Shown piece by piece: positions 1-6,118 of a stretch of DNA of 10,223 nt. How positions within the stretch are numbered: the first letter of the stretch is position 1; each line of letters begins with the position of its first letter. Source of the DNA: Actinomycetota bacterium (GTDB taxonomy: Bacteria; Actinomycetota; Thermoleophilia; Gaiellales; Gaiellaceae). The stretch spans positions 1-10,223 of the forward strand of contig VAXT01000125.1 in NCBI GenBank assembly GCA_005883245.1, given 5' to 3'. The position numbers and the translations under genes were made by a program. The notes below the pieces were generated by a model, which saw nothing but the letters and a program-made list of their open reading frames with translations, was not told the origin of the DNA and searched no databases.

Positions 1-309
1 ATCGCGGAGGAGATGATCACCCTCGGGCGGCGCGGCGACCTCGCCGCGCGGCGGCACGCCCTTGCGTTCCTGCGCTCGAACGACGTCGTGACCATGCTCT
101 TCTCGGACGTGGCTCCGCGCTTCGTCGACCGGCCGGGCGGCTACACGCGGATCGTGAAGCTGGGGCCGCGCTTCGGCGACTCGGCCGAGATGGCGTACCT
201 CGAGCTTGTCGACTTCGTCCCGCCTGCGCCGAAGCCGAAGCGCATCCGTCAGCCGGAACTCGAGGAGCTCGAGGAAGAGCCGGCCGCGGTTCCGGGCGTT
301 ACCGGCTAG
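1..309 (+). CDS. rplQ: 50S ribosomal protein L17, C-terminal part (5' end outside window)
   Basis: The frame is open from the first base and ends at TAG 307-309. The translation begins IAEEMITLGRRGDLAARR and continues with AFLRSNDVV, then APRF.DRPGGYTRI.KLGPRFGD and MAYLELV. This is the conserved L17 core, in which the family reads 'ITL.K.GDL..RR.A...L' and 'R.GGYTRI.K...R.GD'. L17 is a protein of the large ribosomal subunit near the exit tunnel. About the first 30-40 residues lie before the window. The last 30 residues are an acidic, proline-rich tail (about 70-102 of the visible part) of the kind seen on actinobacterial L17 proteins. The methionine at base 13 is internal, not the start. The stop codon overlaps that of the convergent gene at 306. 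In many bacteria truA follows rplQ directly, whereas here a minus-strand gene and a structured spacer lie between them. Confidence 0.95.
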   Translation: MAEEMITLGRRGDLAARRHALAFLRSNDVVTMLFSDVAPRFVDRPGGYTRIVKLGPRFGDSAEMAYLELVDFVPPAPKPKRIRQPELEELEEEPAAVPGVTG

Positions 310-944
310 AGGCGCGACTCGAGCAGGACGAACACGGGCGTCGGGATGTCGTCCGGGTTCGGATCGACCGTGACCTCGGCTTCGGCCGGGGCCATGTCGC
401 GCAGGCGGCTCGCGAGCTCGTGCGCGTGCTCTTCCGTTGCGATGTCTACGGTCACGTAGCGCCAGCGGCGGTGCACGCTCAAGCCTTCGCCCTGTAGGAG
501 CTCTTCGAGCTTCTCGGCTTCGCTCCGGGACGGCATGTCGATCTTGACGAGCCAGTCGTAGGTGCCTTCGCGGCGCTCCGTCTCCTCGCGCCGCTCGAGC
601 TCTTCGCGCTCCTCCTCGTCCGTGCGCGGGAGCGGGATCGAGGCGTCTAGCCACTCTTCCTCGAGTGGGTGCCAGCGGGTGACCGTGATGTCCGCGCTCA
701 GATCGTCGGCAGCGACGAGCTCGCGCGCGACGAGCTCCGCCTCGACGAGCTCCGCCTGATGCGCTCCGGCCGCGTCGCCCGCGTAGAGGAAGACGTGCGG
801 GCCGTCCCGGGTGACGACGATGCGGTGGCCGAGCCGCTTGCGCGCTTCGTCGTCGAGGTCATGCGCGCGGAAGCGCTCGCCGAGGCCGAAGCCGTGGGCC
901 TCGTCGGCGAGGTCGATCTCCACGCGCCATTCGTCTTCCTGCAC
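306..944 (-). CDS. Unknown acidic protein with two similar alpha/beta halves
   Basis: I do not recognise a named family. From GTG 944 the product is 212 residues, soluble and very acidic, with no signal peptide or membrane segment. Two halves look alike. Residues about 6-98 start EWRVEIDL and contain VVTRDGPHVFLYAGD and VTRWHPLEEEW. Residues about 129-195 start DWLVKIDM and contain RWRYVTVDIATEEHAHELA and VTVDPNP. Both suggest a beta-alpha-beta-beta-alpha-beta (ferredoxin/ACT-like) fold joined by a Glu/Arg-rich helix at 108-127; this is inference. GTG 944 is preferred because it opens directly at the first half and TAACAT (953-958) lies 8 bases upstream, a leaderless-like arrangement. The alternative ATG 980 adds 12 residues encoded inside the inverted repeat and has AGAGG five bases before it, so it cannot be excluded. 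The gene ends tail to tail with rplQ. Confidence 0.7.
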   Translation of the reverse strand: MQEDEWRVEIDLADEAHGFGLGERFRAHDLDDEARKRLGHRIVVTRDGPHVFLYAGDAAGAHQAELVEAELVARELVAADDLSADITVTRWHPLEEEWLDASIPLPRTDEEEREELERREETERREGTYDWLVKIDMPSRSEAEKLEELLQGEGLSVHRRWRYVTVDIATEEHAHELASRLRDMAPAEAEVTVDPNPDDIPTPVFVLLESRL

Positions 945-958
945 GGCATTGGATGTTA

Positions 959-1122
959 ATTGCCCCGCCCAGCAATGCATGCCGGCCTCTGGCCCGCGAT
1001 CACGCGGCGCCAGAGCCCACCCTCCTCCTCACCAAGGTCTACGGACCTTGGCTCGTCGGAGTGCGACCTCTGGCTTGGTGCTCGCGACCCAGAGACTCGA
1101 CGGCATTACTGGGCGGGGCAAT
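959..1122 (+). promoter_or_regulatory. Structured inverted-repeat element, candidate truA leader RNA
   Basis: Arms 959-978 and 1103-1122 are complementary at 19 of 20 positions (single C/A mismatch at 973/1108), with a perfect 14-base run ATTGCCCCGCCCAG/CTGGGCGGGGCAAT. Inside are three local hairpins. Hairpin A (987-1015) has CTCTGGC pairing GCCAGAG, then CCGCG pairing CGCGG around loop ATCA, with one bulged C. Hairpin B (1032-1051) has CCAAGGTC pairing GACCTTGG around TACG; as RNA this is a C(UACG)G tetraloop of the extra-stable UNCG class. Hairpin C (1068-1094) has CTCTGG pairing CCAGAG. The result is a closed multibranch shape ending 8 bases before the truA ATG, so closing the outer stem would occlude the initiation region. 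It matches no riboswitch class I know. A promoter for it is not obvious. A MITE-like DNA element is the main alternative. Confidence 0.5.
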
Positions 1123-1130
1123 ATGCGCCC

Positions 1131-1736
1131 ATGCGCCTCAAGCTGACGCTGGAGTACGACGGGTCGCGCTTCCGCGGTTGGGCCGCACAGCCGAGTCTGC
1201 GCACGGTGGAGGGCGTCGTGCGGGAGGCGCTCGGGTGGGTGTACGGATCGTTCGAGCGGGTGGCGGTTGCGGGGCGGACGGACACAGGTGTGCATGCGCT
1301 GGCGCAGGTCGTGAGCGTGGACGTGGAGGGTGGGCCACCCGTGGGGCGGGCGGCTCGGGCGCTGAACGCGACGTTGCCGGACGACGTGTCGGTGGTCGCG
1401 GCCGAGGAGGTCGAGCCCGACTTCCACGCACGGCACTCGGCTCGAGCGTGCAGTTACCGCTACCGGATCTGGCGGAGGGAGACGCCGTCGCCCTTCGAGC
1501 AGACGCGCAGCTACTGGTATCCGCACGGGCTCGACTACCGCGCGCTCGCGGAAAGCGCGGATCTCCTGATCGGCCGGCACGACTTCCGGGCGTTCACGCC
1601 GATGGAGACGCAGCACGAGGTGTTCACGTGCGAGGTGCGTTCCGCCGCGGCAGTGCTCCTGGAAGGCGCCCCGCGCGACGCCGCCGGCCCAACCGCCCCC
1701 GCGCACGGCCTCTACCTCGAGCGCGTCGAGTACTGA
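1131..1736 (+). CDS. truA: tRNA pseudouridine synthase A with internal deletion
   Basis: TruA makes pseudouridine at positions 38-40 of tRNA anticodon arms. The N-terminal half is canonical: LEYDGSRFRGW (7-17), the catalytic loop AGRTDTGVHA with nucleophile Asp51, LNATLP (78-83), DFHAR (97-101), and SYRYRIW with the conserved active-site Tyr. The family ending LLEGAPR..AG.TAPAHGLYL is also present. However, residue 173 (CEVRSAA) runs straight into VLLEGAPR. The family's intervening strand and HMVR-type helix, about 43 residues by comparison with E. coli TruA, is absent, giving 201 residues against a usual 245-270. The frame is intact, so the lesion is an in-frame deletion. Activity is doubtful because the missing part completes the C-terminal domain and carries a conserved Arg near the active site. 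The start at 1131 is chosen because MRLKLTLEYDG matches the family start; no good Shine-Dalgarno is visible. Confidence 0.88.
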   Translation: MRLKLTLEYDGSRFRGWAAQPSLRTVEGVVREALGWVYGSFERVAVAGRTDTGVHALAQVVSVDVEGGPPVGRAARALNATLPDDVSVVAAEEVEPDFHARHSARACSYRYRIWRRETPSPFEQTRSYWYPHGLDYRALAESADLLIGRHDFRAFTPMETQHEVFTCEVRSAAAVLLEGAPRDAAGPTAPAHGLYLERVEY

Positions 1737-1800
1737 TCGGGCGGACCTCGTGGGACCGAGCACCCGCAAGCTGGCTTCGTCCTGAGTTCCGTGACGCTTT

Positions 1801-1850
1801 CTTAACGGGGTCTGACCCCGTGAGTCTTAACAGGGTCTGACCCCGTGAGT
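1801..1850. repeat. Tandem 25-bp palindrome-bearing repeat, two copies
   Basis: Two head-to-tail 25-bp units (1801-1825 and 1826-1850) differ at one base (G1807 versus A1832). Each contains GGGTCTGACCC. The first has perfect 8-base arms, ACGGGGTC and GACCCCGT, around a single central T. The repeats lie between the convergent truA and the 1862-2260 gene and could act as a roadblock or terminator. Similar GGGGTCWGACCCC palindromes recur between genes in many environmental bacteria, sometimes near IS200/REP-associated transposases. That link is from memory, and no transposase gene is present here. Confidence 0.75.
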
Positions 1851-1861
1851 GGCACGACGGG

Positions 1862-2260
1862 CTAGAACCGGTACGAGTGCTGGCGGCTGAGGAAGAAGCC
1901 GTGGCCGCTCCGGTTCTTGCACCGAAGCCCTGAAGTGCTCGATTTGCAGGCGAAAGGACCTCCGCGCCATGTCTGGCCGTAGCGCACGACCCGCGCGCCC
2001 GGCGAGAGGACCGTGTCCCCGGCGCAGACCTTCTGCGCGCGGCCGGTCGGGCCGACCTGATAGCCGCCCGTCCAGTCGACGGTGCAGCCCTTCGGCTTCG
2101 ACGGCGGCGGTTTGAGGCCGGACCGGATGTCGCAGCGCAGGTACGCGGGTGAGCTCGAGTAAAGGCAGCCGATGTTGTGCGACGGGGTCTGGAAGAAGAC
2201 GAACTTCGCCGAAGCGGAGGCGGGCAGGAGCAGTGCCAGCAGGATCGCGAGCCGGGTCAC
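1862..2260 (-). CDS. Secreted cysteine-rich protein, DUF6636-like
   Basis: The product is 132 residues. Residues 1-18 form a signal peptide (MTRLAILLALLLPASASA, with likely cleavage after ASA), so the protein is exported. The mature part carries FQTPSHNIGC, LRCDIRSGL.PPP, C.VDW.GGY, CAGDTV, YGQTWRGGPFAC and GLRCKNRSGHGFFLSR. This pattern fits the actinobacterial DUF6636 family, whose function is unknown to me. Six cysteines (32, 43, 59, 79, 105, 114) in a small exported protein suggest three disulfides. The start is fixed: GTG 2258-2260 is preceded in frame by TAG four codons upstream, and no other start lies between. Only 25 bp separate it from divergent ligA. The family call rests on recognition of the motif string, not on a search. 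Confidence 0.8.
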   Translation of the reverse strand: MTRLAILLALLLPASASAKFVFFQTPSHNIGCLYSSSPAYLRCDIRSGLKPPPSKPKGCTVDWTGGYQVGPTGRAQKVCAGDTVLSPGARVVRYGQTWRGGPFACKSSTSGLRCKNRSGHGFFLSRQHSYRF

Positions 2261-2285
2261 GGGGCGACGCTAGCATCACTCTCCG
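2261..2285. promoter_or_regulatory. 25-bp divergent start region of 2260 gene and ligA
   Basis: The whole space between two divergent start codons is 25 bp. On the plus strand TAGCAT (2271-2276) sits 9 bases before the ligA ATG. On the minus strand the near-mirror TAGCGT sits 6 bases before GTG 2260. The two hexamers overlap in the near-palindrome GACGCTAGCATC. Neither strand has a clear -35 at 17-18 bases or a Shine-Dalgarno sequence, so a shared, leaderless-type divergent promoter is a weak inference. Confidence 0.3.
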
Positions 2286-4286
2286 ATGGCGACCAAGACC
2301 GTCGACAAGCGTGTCGAGGAGCTGCGCGAACAACTCGATCACCACCTCTACCGCTACCACGTGCTCGACGACCCCGAGATCTCGGACGCCGAGTACGATC
2401 GGCTCTTCGACGAGCTGAAGGCGCTCGAGGACGAGCATCCGGAGCTGATCGCTCCCGACTCGCCGACGCAGCGAGTCGGCGCTCCAGTCAGCGGACGTTT
2501 CCAGAAGGTCCAGCACCTGACGCCGATGGGCTCGCTCGAGAAGGTCACGACCGACGAGGCGCTCGAGAAGTGGGCCGGCGACGTGCGCAAGCGGCTCGAG
2601 TCCGATGAGCCGGTCGCGTTCGTGACCGAGCCTAAGATTGACGGGCTCGCGATCAACCTCACCTACGAGGGCGGGCAGCTCGCGCGCGGTGCGACGCGCG
2701 GCGACGGCTACCAGGGCGAGGACGTGACCGTGAACCTGCGCACGATCCCGTCGATCCCGCTCAAGATGCGCGGCGACGGCCTGCCCCCGGTCGCCGAGGT
2801 GCGCGGCGAGGTGTACATGCCCATCTCCGGCTTCCGCGAGCTGAACGAGCGCGTGGCGGAGCTGGGCCAGAAGCTCGCGCCGAACCCGAGGAACGCCGCC
2901 GCCGGCTCGCTCCGCCAGAAGGACTCGTCGATCACGGCTTCCCGCCCGCTCGCGGTCTGGATGTACGGCCTCGGCGCCGCAGAGGAACTCGGGCTCGCCA
3001 CCCACTGGGAGGCGCTCGAATGGCTTCGCGAACACGGCTTTCGCACGAACCCGTTCTCCGAGCGCCACGACTCGATCGAATCGGTCGCCGAGGTGTGCCG
3101 CCTCTGGGAAACGAAGCGCATCGAGCTCGACTACGAGATCGACGGGATCGTGATCAAGGTCGACTCGTACGACCAGCAGCGCCGTCTGAGCGAGCTTCAC
3201 GGGCGCCCGCGCTGGGCGCGCGCGTACAAGTGGGCGCCGATGACCGCGCAGACGAAACTCCTGCAAATCCACATTAGAGTGGGGCGGACCGGAGCGCTCA
3301 ATCCGTGGGCGCAGCTCGAGCCCGTCGAGGTCGGAGGCGTCACAGTCTCGAACGCGACGTTGCACAACGAGGACGACATCAATCGCAAGGACATCCGCGT
3401 CGGCGACACGGTGATCGTCCAGCGCGCCGGCGACGTGATCCCGCAAGTCGTCGGGCCCGTGCTCCCGCACGCGAAGGGCTCGCGCCGCTTCCGGATGCCG
3501 AAGAACTGCCCCCTCTGCGGCGCCGAGATCGTCCGGCCCGCGGGCGAGGCGATGCACCGGTGCCCGAATCCGAAGTGCGAGTCGCGCGGCCTCGAGACGC
3601 TGATCAACTGGGTCTGGGACATCGACGGCGTGGGGGAGCAGGCAATTCGCAGGTTGTGGCGAGAGGGGATCGTCACCTCGCTGCCCGACCTCTACCGGCT
3701 GACGAAGGAGCAGCTGATGGAGCTCGACGGCTACGCGGAGATCTCCGCCGGCAATGCCGTCTCTGCAATCGAGCAGTCGAAGCAGACGATGACGTTCCAT
3801 CGAGTCCTGGCCGGGCTGAACATTCCGGACACTGGCTGGGTGACCGCTCGGAACCTCGCGGCGCACTTCGGCTCGATCGACAAGCTCATGCAGGCGACCC
3901 AGGAGGAGATCCAGGAAGCCGAAGGGATCGGGCCGGGTCGAGCGGAGGGGATCGCGGAGTGGTTCTCGGACGAGGAGAACCTGAAGCTCGTCCGGGAGCT
4001 GCGCGACCTCGGCCTGCGCTTCGAGACCGGAGACGAGCTGAAGCCGGTCGAGGGCCCGCTCTCAGGGCAGACGTACGTGATCACGGGAACGCTCGAGTCG
4101 TTCACGCGCGACGAGGCGGCGCAGGCGCTCGAGGCGAAGGGCGCCAAGGTCTCGAACTCGGTCTCGAAGAAGACCGCGGGGTTGATCGTCGGCGAGGAGC
4201 CGGGCTCGAAGCTGAAGAAGGCCCAGGACGCGGGCGTGCCGGTTCTCGACGAAAAGGCCCTGCAACGCCTACTTGCGGGGTCGTGA
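2286..4286 (+). CDS. ligA: NAD-dependent DNA ligase LigA
   Basis: LigA seals nicks in duplex DNA during replication and repair, using NAD+ to adenylate its lysine. The 666 residues are the normal length and all domains are in order. The N-terminal Ia region has YRYHVLDDPEISDAEYDRL (22-40). The adenylation domain has the nucleophile in KIDG (Lys117), then TRGDGYQGEDVT, EVRGEVYM, NPRNAAAGSLRQ and DGIVIKVD (286-293). The OB-fold region is VGRTGALNPWAQLEPV (332-347). A four-cysteine zinc finger uses Cys408, 411, 426 and 431. Helix-hairpin-helix repeats span about 437-560. A BRCT domain spans about 590-666, with GQTYVITGTL. No key residue is missing. ATG 2286 suits the family start. Upstream there is no Shine-Dalgarno but a TAGCAT hexamer 9 bases away, compatible with a short or absent leader. 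It diverges from the 2260 gene and converges on dacB. Confidence 0.97.
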   Translation: MATKTVDKRVEELREQLDHHLYRYHVLDDPEISDAEYDRLFDELKALEDEHPELIAPDSPTQRVGAPVSGRFQKVQHLTPMGSLEKVTTDEALEKWAGDVRKRLESDEPVAFVTEPKIDGLAINLTYEGGQLARGATRGDGYQGEDVTVNLRTIPSIPLKMRGDGLPPVAEVRGEVYMPISGFRELNERVAELGQKLAPNPRNAAAGSLRQKDSSITASRPLAVWMYGLGAAEELGLATHWEALEWLREHGFRTNPFSERHDSIESVAEVCRLWETKRIELDYEIDGIVIKVDSYDQQRRLSELHGRPRWARAYKWAPMTAQTKLLQIHIRVGRTGALNPWAQLEPVEVGGVTVSNATLHNEDDINRKDIRVGDTVIVQRAGDVIPQVVGPVLPHAKGSRRFRMPKNCPLCGAEIVRPAGEAMHRCPNPKCESRGLETLINWVWDIDGVGEQAIRRLWREGIVTSLPDLYRLTKEQLMELDGYAEISAGNAVSAIEQSKQTMTFHRVLAGLNIPDTGWVTARNLAAHFGSIDKLMQATQEEIQEAEGIGPGRAEGIAEWFSDEENLKLVRELRDLGLRFETGDELKPVEGPLSGQTYVITGTLESFTRDEAAQALEAKGAKVSNSVSKKTAGLIVGEEPGSKLKKAQDAGVPVLDEKALQRLLAGS

Positions 4287-4317
4287 GATTCGATCGTGTC
4301 GACCGATCAGTTCCGAC

Positions 4318-4370
4318 GGATCGAGGGCAAAGCCCGCGATCCTGAAGGCGGCATCGCAAGCGACGCCTTC
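4318..4370. terminator. Paired hairpins between convergent ligA and dacB
   Basis: Two adjacent hairpins fill the gap. The first (4318-4342) pairs GGATCG with CGATCC and GGGC with GCCC around an AAA loop, with one A/G mismatch. The second (4344-4370) pairs GAAGGCG with CGCCTTC and ends at the base before the dacB stop codon, followed by TTATCT. Neither has a strong T-run, as is usual in high-GC genomes. The position between two converging 3' ends suits bidirectional termination. Confidence 0.55.
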
Positions 4371-5570
4371 TTATCTGGCTAACACCGTCGCGAATTGATC
4401 CTGGGCGCGCCGTGCCCAGTAGATCGACATCCCCGGCCCGTTCTGGATCACGGAGAACGCGTAGCGGCGCCGCGCGTAGCCGGACAAGGCAGACGCCTCG
4501 TTCAGCGTCCCCGTCTTCGCGCGCACGCGCCCCGCGGCCACGGTCCCGCGCATCCGGGAGTCGAGCGTGCCGCTCCGGCCGGCGACGGGCAGCGCGTCGA
4601 TCAGGAGCTCGCGCAGGTCCTCGTCGAGCCAGCTGGAGCGGAGCATCCCGACGACGGCCTCGGTCGTGAGACGGTCGAGACGGGACAGGCCGGAGCCGTC
4701 GACGATCCGCACTCCAGTCAACGGGATCTGCTGCTCCTGAAGCAGCTGGAGCACCGCCTGCGCGCCGGCCGCGGTCGTCCCCTGGAGGCCGACGCCGGCG
4801 CCGAGTTGCTTGAGGAGCATCTCGGCCGTGAAGTTGTCGCTCTCGTGGTCCATGAAGCGCAGGACGAGCGTGAGCGGCACCGACTCGATCGTCGCGAGCG
4901 GAACCGCGGAGGCGTCGGCGGTGCCGGTGAGCGCACGGCCCGCGACGGAGATGCCGGCTCTCAGGAGCGCCGCCCGGAACGAGAGGGCGGCCGCGAGCGC
5001 GGGTTGACGCGTCGCATGGCCCTTGTAGCGGCCGCGGTCGACCGTCAGCGCGGAAAGAGCGGGCGACTCGTTGAGGAAGAAGTACGACTTCCAGCCCGGA
5101 CCCATGCGCTTGGCGTCGAAGAACGACTCGTCCCCGACCACGTGCCCGGTCACGCGTCTGATCCCCTGGGAGCGGAGCTGCGACGCCAGCGAGAGCAGGT
5201 CGAGCGTGGACAGGGTCGGGTCGCCGTAGCCCTTGAGCACGACGTCGCCGCGCCAGAGCGTCCCCTCGAGCTCGCCCTCTCCGAGGACGTCGGTCGAGAA
5301 GCGGAAGCTCGGCCCGAGTGCGAGCAGAGACGCGTACGTGACTGCGAGCTTCTCGTTCGAGGCGGGGATCAGCGGGAGGCGCAAGTTCCGCGCGTAGACC
5401 GGCCTTCCGGTCGCGAGGTCGACCGCCAGCGCGGACGTCCGCGCCTTGGACACGTGCGGAACGGCAAGGGCCCGCGAGAGCTTGCGCGCGAGCGGCGTCT
5501 GGCCCGCGGCGGCGGCCGGCGACGGCGCGAGCAGGAGGACCGCGAGAGCGACGGCCGCGAGTCTGGGCAT
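4371..5570 (-). CDS. dacB: D-alanyl-D-alanine carboxypeptidase/endopeptidase (PBP4 type, peptidase S13)
   Basis: This enzyme trims terminal D-Ala and can cut 4-3 cross-links in peptidoglycan outside the membrane. From ATG 5570 it has 399 residues. Residues 1-22 are a signal peptide (MPRLAAVALAVLLLAPSPAAAA). The three serine-penicillin-binding motifs are present: SxxK as Ser71-Asn-Glu-Lys74, SxN as Ser244-Asp-Asn246, and KTG at 352-354 in RAKTGTLNEASALSGY. Other family marks are GDPTL (116-120), DESFFD (147-152), ALTVDRG (174-180) and DGSGLSR (291-297). The upstream in-frame extension to 5771 is rejected because the signal peptide and a leaderless promoter both point to 5570. Convergent with ligA and divergent from the 5689 gene, it is probably transcribed alone. 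It is shorter than E. coli DacB, consistent with a reduced insert domain. Confidence 0.93.
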   Translation of the reverse strand: MPRLAAVALAVLLLAPSPAAAAGQTPLARKLSRALAVPHVSKARTSALAVDLATGRPVYARNLRLPLIPASNEKLAVTYASLLALGPSFRFSTDVLGEGELEGTLWRGDVVLKGYGDPTLSTLDLLSLASQLRSQGIRRVTGHVVGDESFFDAKRMGPGWKSYFFLNESPALSALTVDRGRYKGHATRQPALAAALSFRAALLRAGISVAGRALTGTADASAVPLATIESVPLTLVLRFMDHESDNFTAEMLLKQLGAGVGLQGTTAAGAQAVLQLLQEQQIPLTGVRIVDGSGLSRLDRLTTEAVVGMLRSSWLDEDLRELLIDALPVAGRSGTLDSRMRGTVAAGRVRAKTGTLNEASALSGYARRRYAFSVIQNGPGMSIYWARRAQDQFATVLAR

Positions 5571-5576
5571 CGCGAC

Positions 5577-5606
5577 ATTGTTGAGACGCGTTCCGCATCG
5601 CGTCAA
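5577..5606 (-). promoter_or_regulatory. Probable leaderless promoter of dacB
   Basis: Reading the minus strand, TTGACG (5601-5606) is followed after 18 bases by AACAAT (5577-5582), then 6 bases, then the dacB ATG. These match the housekeeping -35 and -10 consensus at 5 of 6 and 4 of 6 positions. The predicted transcription start falls on or next to the A of the ATG, giving a leaderless mRNA. There is no Shine-Dalgarno sequence. Confidence 0.6.
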
Positions 5607-5673
5607 GGATCTAGGACCCGAGGCGCGCCAAGATGGGTCGCCCGGCCCATAGCCCTCGGACAATCGGCCTGCA

Positions 5674-5679
5674 AATAAT
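5674..5679 (+). promoter_or_regulatory. -10 hexamer of the 5689 gene
   Basis: AATAAT matches TATAAT at 5 of 6 positions and lies 9 bases before GTG 5689 (6 before TTG 5686). No convincing -35 is seen at 16-18 bases. The site faces away from the dacB promoter within the same 118-bp divergent region. Confidence 0.4.
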
Positions 5680-5688
5680 CGGCTCTTG

Positions 5689-6003
5689 GTGGCCGACGAC
5701 CGGGAACTCCTGGAGCGTATCCAGGCGCTCGCCGACGCGATGGCCGAAGGTCCGGCGCTTCCTCGCAGCAAGATGGAACCGATCGTGACCGAGGGCTATG
5801 CGCGCGCGCTCGAGCTCGACGCGGAGTGTCTCCGCATCGAGCGTCGCATCGACGAGCTGACCGAGGACACGGCTGCGGGACGGGAGGTCGCGCGCGGCGA
5901 GCTTTCGCAGCTGCTCAGGCACCTGCACGAGACGAGCCGCCAGAGCGCGGAGCTCCGCGCCCTGCTTGCGCCGCTACGCAAGGTCGTGTCGCGGGCCGCG
6001 TAA
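5689..6003 (+). CDS. Small coiled-coil protein of unknown function
   Basis: I do not recognise a family. The 104-residue product has no signal peptide or membrane segment and is almost entirely helical in character. Heptad-like runs of Leu, Ala, Glu and Arg lie at about 4-20 (ELLERIQALADAMAEG) and 38-98 (YARALELDAECLRIERRIDEL and onward to LRALLAPLRKVV), so a helical hairpin or coiled-coil dimer is likely. GTG 5689 is chosen. The codon just before it is TTG (5686), which is an equally placed alternative adding one residue. An AATAAT hexamer stands upstream and no Shine-Dalgarno is seen. It diverges from dacB and converges on the minus-strand cluster, so it appears to be a single-gene transcript. 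Codon use matches its neighbours, with strong third-position G/C. Confidence 0.65.
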   Translation: MADDRELLERIQALADAMAEGPALPRSKMEPIVTEGYARALELDAECLRIERRIDELTEDTAAGREVARGELSQLLRHLHETSRQSAELRALLAPLRKVVSRAA

Positions 6004-6057
6004 TCGAAGAAAGTCCGGCTCGCGCTGCGCGCGAGCCATGACGACTTCTTCGAATTT
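6004..6057. terminator. Long hairpin after the 5689 gene, probable terminator
   Basis: The hairpin starts at the base after the TAA stop. Outer arms TCGAAGAAAGTC (6004-6015) and GACTTCTTCGA (6043-6053) pair over 11 bp with one bulged A. Inner arms GGCTCGCGC (6017-6025) and GCGCGAGCC (6029-6037) pair perfectly around TGC. A short T stretch (AATTT, 6053-6057) follows on the plus strand. It lies between convergent genes, so it may serve both strands. The remaining 6058-6118 shows nothing I can assign. Confidence 0.6.
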
Positions 6058-6118
6058 GGTCGCACGGCCGAGCCGTCGTGAGCGGAGTCGAGCAAAGCCC
6101 GCCTCCGCGGCCTAGCGC

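Noticed and set aside
1032..1051. Guanidine-II (mini-ykkC) type hairpin
   Set aside because: That class needs two hairpins with ACGR loops; here the loop is UACG and only one such hairpin exists.
959..1122. Calling the element a MITE or IS remnant
   Set aside because: No target-site duplication flanks the arms and there is no transposase remnant; the UNCG loop favours RNA. It is kept only as the main alternative.
960..1130. 57-residue N-terminal extension of TruA
   Set aside because: The extension is encoded by the structured element, has no family similarity, and TruA proteins begin at the MRLKLTLEYDG position.
1827..3866. 679-codon open frame on the minus strand across ligA
   Set aside because: It is the mirror of a well-conserved gene in high-GC DNA, is rich in Arg/Leu/His/Asp, has no domain I recognise, and also runs through the real 1862-2260 gene in another frame.
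4102..5598. 498-codon minus-strand frame overlapping dacB and the end of ligA
   Set aside because: It is an out-of-frame shadow of dacB with low-complexity Arg/Pro/Ala composition; dacB in the other frame has all catalytic motifs.
4395..5678. 427-codon plus-strand frame opposite dacB
   Set aside because: It is an antisense shadow of dacB, with Arg/Glu/Gly-rich sequence and no family features.
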